Shown: positions 11,015 through 20,300 of the stretch, piece after piece
How the letters are laid out: each line of letters begins with the position of its first letter
Position numbering within the stretch: position 1 is the stretch's first letter
Assembly (NCBI GenBank): GCA_036244855.1
Contig: BQKZ01001339.1
Coordinates: 7,775 to 30,390 of the forward strand
From: Temnopleurus reevesii
Lineage: Eukaryota > Echinodermata > Echinoidea > Temnopleuroida > Temnopleuridae
Direction: 5' to 3'
Length of the DNA: 22,616 bases
Position numbers and translations under genes: made by a program
The notes under the pieces: generated by a model
Database searches by the model: none
Told to the model about the DNA's origin: nothing
The model's input: the letters and a program-made list of their open reading frames with translations, nothing else

Positions 11015-11367
11015 TCAATTATGCCAGTACCTAACAATGGCTTGGCGAACCCACGTCATTTCCGGACTCGATGCATGGCTATCGGTCAAGCTATTGACCG
11101 CCGACTCAGACCGACAGCTCCCCGGGCTAATCGGACTCAACGGGGCTGGTCGGATACCATTGATGGAGTCAGGCTCGGGACTGGAAGCAGAACGGTTGGA
11201 AACCACGGACGAGCTCCGACTCACACCACAGAAGCATTTCTTGCCGGATGCGGGCAGCGTGTTGCCTAGGAGACGGAGGAGGGCCTCGTATTGGTGGCGC
11301 TGTTTACGGCCGTCTTCCCCGAGAGTTTCTTTGCTGATGAGAGTGCTGTTGTTGTTCTGCTGTAAGT
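11015..11367 (-). CDS. SCHIP1: SCHIP1 last exon, long reading frame (117-residue tail)
   Basis: Acceptor TTATCCTATCAG. Joined to the GTGAGT donor of exon 5, the frame reads NLQQNNNSTLISKETLGEDG, then RKQRHQYEALLRLLGNTLPA, then a Ser/Pro-rich segment (SRSSSVVSNRSASSPEPDS, PAPLSPISPGSC) and ends EMTWVRQAIVRYWHN, stop TGA at 11015. The exon is a sharp GC-rich block in AT-rich surroundings that stops at the codon, and A is rare in third positions (about 5 of 69 codons counted), both supporting coding use. I do not recognise the tail in any family. The alternative frame is listed separately. Confidence 0.65.
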
Positions 11368-14300
11368 CTGATAGGATAAAACAAAATAGTGGTTAGAGTT
11401 AAAGCAACAATCACCCCTTAATCCTTATTGATCACAAAATGAGTTCATAAACAAATAAACAACACCATGAAAAAAAGCTCCAATCATAGACATTTCAAGT
11501 TCAAATTTTCAACATTTAAAATAATCATTAGAAAGAAAATAGGCTATTTAAATTACGAACAGTGCATTACTTGTAGTTCATTTTAGTACTTGATAATTAT
11601 TTTCTTCTAAGATTGAAAAGTCTTCTACTAAACTTCATTTACATTGACAGAGGTAAACCAGACAAACAAACATGGAGACTTTGTAACATCAATCCACATA
11701 ATAGGATGGACACACACATCAACTAAATGATTATTACAACTGACAAATAACTAAAAATTGTACTACATCTATACAACACAAAACTTGGAGTGTCTTCAAG
11801 ACAATCTGGAAAGAAATTTAGAAAAGCAAAAAGACACACTGTATTTATAAATTGGGCTACAGCATCAAAAGAAGGCAAAACTCGATCAATAATTACTCCT
11901 TAAAAGCCAAATTCTACATAAATTTTAGTACATGCATAAGTTTCACTTCGTGACCAGATACTGTAGGATATCATGACCTGATACTTGTAGGATATCATGA
12001 CCTACAGAGCATGACATTGGTATTGCACAAAAAAGGCAATTTTAAACAGACATAACAAAAAATGGTAAGAAAATAAAACATCTTCCATATTTTTGCTTCT
12101 TTTTTTATAATATCCTATTTACACAAGACATGTATAAACATATTTTCATAAATTTGCAAAGAAGCAGTGATGCTTGTGGACAGGTTTATCAGTGAATGCA
12201 GAAATCTACAAGTTTTGAACAAATAATCAAAATTAAAAAAAATAAAAAGAAGTAAAATAGAAGAGTAAAACCTGAGAAGTGAAACTAGGATGATCATCAC
12301 ATCTACAATACGCCTGAGAGCAAAAAAAAGAAACATTGATGACAAGAAAAATCAAATGAAATGAGCGTTTGAGAGCAAGAAGGAACTAGATCTGCATCTT
12401 AACCCATGGACTACTGAATTCTCTATTTCCCATAAACTTTGCACAGGAACTACCAATGGCCCATATTCTGATGTCAGGAATAACTTAAACTAGAGTTTAA
12501 ATATGTGTTTTAAGTATTGGAAGCCAAAAGAGGCTTGAATCTATAACAGTCAATGTTTAATTTACCAGCACATTTGGCACTCATAGTATTTAAAACTGTC
12601 TCGGAATAAAAACTTCAATAGTTTTCTACATTATGAGAGCATGGGAAAAGAGAGCAGTTACCATAAGAATTATACATTGTAAATAAAGTTTTGGCACTTT
12701 TGGCTCTCCATACTTAAACCACAGATTTAGACCAGGGTTAACTTAAACCTCGCTATCGGAATACGGGCCAATGGGTTCAGAGAATAATAGAGTTAAGTCC
12801 TTCTTGCTCTCTACAGAATAATTTACATCATACCAGGCCAGAGCAAATAAAAGGTCGATATTTGCAATTTTTACAGTGAAGACTTGTTATATCGAGATCT
12901 GATATGAGTGTTGTTATTGCACAGTAGTTATAGTGGTCCAACTCATCTGCACTTTTCTACATAGCCAGGGAGTCTTACTGTGCTATGATTCAGTGTTGCA
13001 TTTGTCTCCAATATACATTTTTTGTAATTATAAGAATGGGTAATATCAGCGCTGACATGACCTTTGATCTTTGATCTGGCCTGGTTAAACAATGAGCAGG
13101 TGTACAACTAGGGTGCATCGACGACAAGAAACTACAGGACTATTTTTTTGTTACTGTTTTCAGCAAAAAGAGCAAAGAATAGAGCCAAGAAAAAGTTGTA
13201 CTAAAAAAAAATATTTCCCCTATGTCTAACCTAATGTATTCTAGGTGAATTTTAAATTAAAATTGTTGACTTGTTGGTGAAAAAAGTTAAAAGTGAAGAG
13301 AGAATATAATCTTTTCTTAAACAACCTAACCCATTTTCCAGCAAAAGAGCAAAGAATGGAGCCAATAAAAGGTTGTACAGTAAAAGTTTGCCCTATGTCA
13401 ATCCTAATGTAATCTAGGTGAGTTTTTAATTAAAATTGTTGACTCGTTTGGTGAATAATTTGTAGAGTGCATAGAGAATGAGCAAACCCATTTTTATGAA
13501 TTATTTTGTCAAGCAGATTGAAGTTATGAGTATTGCATGCTATTAGACTATAATGCTTTATTGCGATGAAGGGGTTAAGAGCATGCATCTTGCAGAAATC
13601 AATTTTGAGCTCGTCAAAAGAAAGAGAGAATAAGGGAAATGGGGTATGAAAGGGGGTAGAACAAGGAAAAAATGAATATATCACTTCCGTTATTGGTGAA
13701 AGTTTAAGCCATCAGACCCATTACTGGCAGGATTAATGAGAAAAACCAAATATGCGTATTTCAGAATGTGTGCACTTTCCTAATCCACAGTTTTAGTGAT
13801 GTACTACAGACTTGAAATGCAACCCAACCTGTTTTATACTTGGAATCACCAATAATCAAAACATGTCATATTTCCAAATCAAATCCTTTATTAAAAAAAT
13901 ATATATATATCCATTAATATGAGAGGGGTCCTTTTACCAGCGCAGAATTGATAAAGTAGGTTGATTTAGTTGATAAAAAATTTACAATTTTCGTCAAACC
14001 CAGCAACAATTCAAGAATGCAGGAGATAATGGGAAAAAATTGTAGATTATGATTAGCAGATTAAAAGAACAAATGGGGTCTGTTTCTTGAAACTGTCATA
14101 AGAAGGAATTTGAGGGCATATCATCAAGCTTTTCAATAAGGAATCAGACAATCTGTCACAAGGATTAGTTTGTGAAATGAAGCATGATATCTGTTGATTT
14201 CAAGAAAATTTCCCGGGTTAGTAAAATATATTAGATAAAATATGAAAAGAAAATGATGATACAATTGAACATAGTAAAACATGCTTGCGTGCACACATAC

Positions 14301-17300
14301 ATTGAAAAACATTTAGTGCATGTAAAATGTATGACAAACATGATACACGTACAATGAAATGAGGCTACTTGCATGTAAATGTAGCAAAACATTCATATAC
14401 ATAATGAAACATGATTAATTCATACTGCAAAACATTTAATATCAACGCACATGTATATAAAGCAACATGATAAAGTGATTAGAAAAAATGATTGAATAAA
14501 AATATACTGATTCATATTCTATCAAGTTGCTCTTAAAGATAAGAATAACTTTAAGAAAGACTGGATTATTTTATTGAGTGCCTCACTTGCGAGATCTGTA
14601 ATCATTAAGCTCAAGAACTTATTCCAGTCATTCTTCAAGCCATTCGTAACTTAATTGGGGAAACATCGCCCAAGATTTAGAAAAGTTAATCAATATTTCC
14701 GCACAAAATCTAAAAATAGATGATAAAACCATGCATAATATGATATATTCTTTAGGTTGTCATGGTGAATGACCATGCATGTTATTAGTAAATCATTCCC
14801 GTATCAATGACGTATACTTGATGAGTTAGTGTTGCTTTTCAAAATTCAACCGTATTTTAATTAGCATTCCAGATCCCTGATAATTTTATAAATCTTTTTT
14901 AAAAATCCTATATTGACCCAAAGAATATTGATAAATTGCAAATATATATATTGATATATTGGTAATTGAAAATAATGCACTATTATTTAGCCACTGCTAA
15001 GCCACTAAAAGTCAACATTCTTTTGCATAGGTTTTCTTTAGAATGGAAATTTCTATTGCTTGATCAAAACCTATTTGTAGGCCTTTCAATTTAACATTCC
15101 TTTGTATGAGCTCACATCTTGTGGAATTTACATATTAAGATTCTCTCATACAGTGAGCTTTCTTGCATGAAAAAAAAACACATAAGAATTGGAAATAATT
15201 TCTTGGACATTTTTTCCTTACTTTATTTCTTGTCCCCATCTATAACGGTTAATAACAAAAAAATATCAAAATTGGAAATGTATCTCTTCGATTATAGTAT
15301 TAAAAACAGTGATATTATTAATGAAAATAATATCACCGCATATAAAGGAACTTCTTGATTGAAAATATAAGAATATCCTGATCAAAAATTTCTGCATGGT
15401 TCATGGTCCGAAGTTCTTAAAATCGATGCAACCTAATTTGAACCCCTGACTCACTCATTCTGATCCACCTGTTAAGATCCTCTATGTCGATGAGTCTTGA
15501 CTCCTGTTCCCTCTTATACGAGTCACGCGCCAGTAAACACTGTACAAGCTCCTCATTCAGTCCTGCAGGGTGGAAATGAAAAGAACAACTTATGGCTTGA
15601 ATTTGCATTTCTATAGAATTGGCCAAGATGGTGAGTCTTCCCGTTTATAGGACAAATCATGAGTTTCTATCAAACAGATCAATGTAAAAAAAAATGTTGA
15701 AGGGGGCCTAAAAAGCCATCCCCATTGGAATTAGGGTTAAAGATTCATGGTAAAGTTGGTTTGGTAACATCATTCAGCACCGCCATTAACTATAAAAACA
15801 CTGGGCTATTTTGACCTCAGTTGATTCGCTGCAAGGTCTCAGCATTGGCATTGGATCAAGCCATTGCTGCAACATCAAACATTACATAAACTACAAAGTT
15901 GCACAGTCAGAGTTCACAAAATATCAATATATGCTAATTAATGAATAATTTCTATAACCCTAATGAGTCGAGGAAGGGGGAACAATTGAATATTTCAAGA
16001 AAAAATGATCAATGAGCAGTATATGGTCAATAAACTTTTGTACAATACATGTAGTATAAATAAAAGATAATTTATTCTCTATTTCTAGGTTGTTTTGTTT
16101 AGAATCATAGCTTAGATTATCAGGGCCCTGTAACATAAAGGTTTGTGATTAATCGCTAATTTGAGCGAGCAATTCTGATTGGTTACTGGTCAGACTATTG
16201 AACAAAATGCACATGTAACAAAGATCTTGATTGGCTAGTTTCATTAGCAATAAATCGCAACCTTTATGTTACATAGCCCAGATGTTTATGAAATCATTCT
16301 TTAAAACAAGATTTAATTGGAACAAAAAACTTACTTTCTATCTGTGTGTGAAGATCATTGAGTATGATTTGCAGTTTGCTAACCGACATCCTGCCCAACG
16401 TCTTATACTGAAACCTCTTTCCAAGCAAGTTGATTGGGAGATCCCCAAGACCTGACAATCGACACTGCATAGCATAATAAAAGAAGAAAGAAAAAAAAGT
16501 ATGTGGTTAATGTCGTTAGAACAGTTAATGATCACATCAGTTCTTAGAATCTTAATAGACCAGGGCCCTATTGCATAACTTTTTATGCAATAGGGCCCTG
16601 GGCCCAAATTCTGAAAACTGTGCTATCTGTGTTTAGAAAACTGTCATAATAAAAGCAATTAGTGTGCAATAAGCACTTTGTATTGGTTGGTGTGCAGAGG
16701 TCTTTTTTAACCTCAATCAAGTACTGCAGATAGAAGACAAATATTAACCAATGGCACATGGAAATTTTAACTTGTTATGACAATTAACATGTTTTGGTAA
16801 CAGAAAATATCACAAACTTTTCAAATTTGGGCCCTGTTACACCAACAATACAGATGCTAATCCATATTCTATCTCACATTTTATACTGAAATCGCTCCAT
16901 TGGCAAGTTGATTAGGCGAATGAAGATAGGTAATTGATTAATGATCACAAAATTGATCCTCAACTGAACAAAAACACATATTCAGGGTGGTGTTTAACCA
17001 AGATGAGAATGACTGGTATCTGTTCTTGCAGTGAATAGGCATAATATCATAGATCATTACGCACAAGAACGGATACCAGCTGTTTTTAACCCATTGGCTA
17101 TAAAAGGAACCGGGTAGTCCCAACACAGAATTACAGAATTCACTAGTCAACAGGTTAAAGTCTTTTTTATGTAAGTGAAACATCACCCAGGTAACTTTGA
17201 AGTATATAGGGCACAATATTAATCCTCACGCTATTCTTACCAGATCCGTTGTTGATGAACTTTTCCTCTGTTGTCTCTCTAGTTCCATCTGTAGTTTAGC

Positions 17301-20300
17301 AAGAGGTTCAGCCTTAACCCATGCTATCCTTGCCCCTTCTTGAAGCTGAGCTTTCTTCATATAAAGCTAGAATAAGGTGGTATAAGGGCTTATACTGAAA
17401 CTGACATTTCAAGAGAGGTTTATAGTTGCCTAATTATTCTTACCAGATCCGTTGTAGGTGAACTTTTCCTCTGTTGTCTTTCAAGTTCTATCTGTAGTTT
17501 AGCGAGAGGTTCAGCCTTAGCCCACGCTATCCTCGCCTCCTCTTGAAGCTGAGCTTTCTTCGATTCAAAATCCTCAATGTCTTCGAATGTTACTGATGGA
17601 GCCTGATACAAAGAAATGGAAAATAAATTGTGTTTCAAACACATTGAAATTTTATGGCTTTTGACCATAAAAGCATTTAAAATTTTTTGGGGATCTCGGA
17701 CTCTGCTCTGTGGAGCACGGGTGAAGCTAGCACCATCACCATCTATTCTAAATTTGGTACACATAGCACTATGCGTACCGAAAAGAGCACCATAATTAAA
17801 AAACCTAGGCAGACTAGGGTTGTTGTTCAAAATCAACTGAAAATCAACTGCAACTTTGCAAATTGTAACGCACATTATCATTCGCGCATGGTATGCGCAT
17901 TTAATAAGACGCGTATAAAACAATGATTTTGATTGGCATGTTCCGTTCAACTGCACCTTGTGATCAACTGCAACTTTTGAATAACACCCCTTAAGTGAAT
18001 AATAATGGGCATAATATTGAAAATTTCACCAAATTGTGACCTCCCATAACAAATAAGGTTATTTCTTTTTCTTCTGTTAGACCATGAAACATTAACATTC
18101 AAAGATAAATGAAAGCCTTCCGAAGATTTTTAACTGCTGATGAAAGGACCCACTTTGAGATAAGGTAAAAAAAAGGGACATGGAGTGCAACAACATAGAT
18201 AGAGGCCAAAAATAATAAATTGATCAATACCTTTGTTGACGATGCACTGCCTGTACTGCTGGCACTACACTCCCTACTAAACAGATGCCGACTATCTCTA
18301 TTCCCTATGATAGGACCCGGGATCGTGCTACTGGATGGCATGGCAACGACCTTTGACACATCATCGTCGTCCGAGTCGAGATTCTCATTGACGAAGCATA
18401 TCTGGAGGTTCATTCCGCCCTGGAGCCTCGCGGAGAGCTTGTCGCGACCTTTGCCGTAAATGTCGCCCTCTGCCTCCTCGTCAGCACCCATGGCGAGCTT
18501 ACGAAGGATCTCCTGACGGGAATTCTTCTGCGTCTGATCAAAAGAGAGAAAAAAAAGATAAGAATTCATCTCCAGACTTATGCAAACCACATATTAAGCT
18601 TTACAATATCAACCCATTGACTATAGCAACAGGGGTAGTTACTGCACAAAAATGATGGGAACTATGGGTTAAGTTAAATAATCTGAATAGAAAACCAGGG
18701 GGTGCACACTGAAATTCTATGACTGTACATGTAGGTGACCTGGTGATCCTTTCCCGCCCTCAATGATAACTCTGAATCGCACCAAAGAAAGGATCACCAG
18801 TCGTTCTTACAGTCGTGCGTAAATCTAAGCACAGCTTTATGAAACACAACCCTGGATGCTCTTGCATTGAAGATTTCTGTTAAACAGACTTTAGAAAATG
18901 AAAGGCATCTCCACTATCAACAAGTCAAAAGCGTGTCTTTACATTTTGTGTTGAAATTTTCAGACTTGCGTTAATGACAGAAATCTCAGTCTACAGAGAT
19001 TAAGACTACTCATTAGTCATTGAAAATTAATGCTTGTTTGCTTTGTTCTCACATATCAAGAGATTCCAAGCTTACATTAATATTTGAAACTTGCTTCAAG
19101 TAAACTAGAAATAATTTATAACTTATACAAAACCAGATGTAGTCAATGAAAGATAACACTAAAAGAGTGTTTCGTAATTCTAAGACAGACAATATTTTAG
19201 GATCCAACTTCCTACTCGACAAAACTCACCATTCTCTAAAAGACTCCCTACACACATGAAAGAATATTGACAGAAAATAAATACAAGGAAGACATCGCTA
19301 AGTACAGCCAAACATTATGATTCAATAGCATGTCCTGACTTAACCTTGTAACAAGCAGACAGGAACACATTCACTGTGAGCAAAACAGACAAAGAAAATC
19401 GGACAAAGTAAACAAATTCCTGTCAAGCACTCCAAATAGCTCTAGAAAACCAAAGAACTTCCTTTTCCAGGGAATATCTTTCCTGGTATCGTATCGCAAT
19501 TTGCTATGCATTTTAGCAGGATTGCTACACAAAGCATGTTTTGTTTATCACCTTTTTAACATACACTGTACAACTGAAAGTAAACTGTTGAAAATCTTTC
19601 CTCCATGTCTGAAACTGCTAACCAAATGGGAAAAGTAAAATTACTCGCTGCTTTCTTCTTTTTCTGCAAAGAAATCTATAACAGCTGTCCTACCTATTGA
19701 CTGAATAAACAGGGAAGCCACCTTCTTTGGAGTATAAGGCTATTATGAAGTGTTGAATGGGAGCTCTTTACTTTGTCTAAATTCTTAGTTTTTTCTCCTC
19801 ACAGTGATTGAGCAGAAGTAGAATCTACTTACTTCCTTCCTAGCTCTCACAATGACAGAAAAAAGGGAATATTTTCTTTTCCAGAAAAACTATGATGTCC
19901 TGTTTTACTTGTTTGAATACTGGAGAATATGGAGAAAACTATTTCTGATATTTCTAGTTTAATGCAATTCATATATCGATCTGAACTTTTTTTTCACTGT
20001 GCTGCCTTTCTGGTTAATCAGTGATCTATTCCTTCTTGTAAGCAGTTCAATTCTATTAATCCAATATTAAAGCAGGTTCCGTGACCTCTATCATTTAATT
20101 CTTTTGTCGAATAAAATTTCTGATGTCTGAAGAATAAAGTCTGAAAATAGATTTTAATTTAGCCAAAATATATTACATAAATTTGAATTGCAATTTAGCA
20201 TTTTTTTTTACCAAGAAAAATATTTAAAATCTGCAAACATGCAACAGAAACTTTCACAGTTAACGTGAGTATTAGATTTGTATTGAACTGTATGTACCTG

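Larger units (their letters stand above)
11368..15454 (-). other. SCHIP1 intron 5 (4.1 kb)
   Basis: No supported exon was found. It contains a tandem duplication of ATACTTGTAGGATATCATGACC (11958-12003), a large fold-back (12371-12811), a 177-bp direct duplication (13157 and 13334) and a degenerate AAACAT-rich stretch around 14270-14460. Short open frames here are AT-rich and show no recognisable family. Confidence 0.7.

Noticed and set aside
11007..11396. 129-codon open frame on the + strand
   Set aside because: It is antisense to the GC-rich last exon of SCHIP1; its openness follows from low stop frequency there, and it has no recognisable family or start context.
14270..14460. AAACAT-rich stretch as a possible minisatellite
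   Set aside because: Motif spacing is too irregular to define a repeat unit by eye.
15417..15454. Extension of SCHIP1 exon 5 to the stop at 15417
   Set aside because: Would need intron retention; both donors in the exon fit downstream frames, so this is less likely than splicing.
16451..16453. Alternative acceptor TGTCAG inside SCHIP1 exon 4
   Set aside because: It gives phase 1 while the preceding exon ends in phase 0; the frame would be lost.
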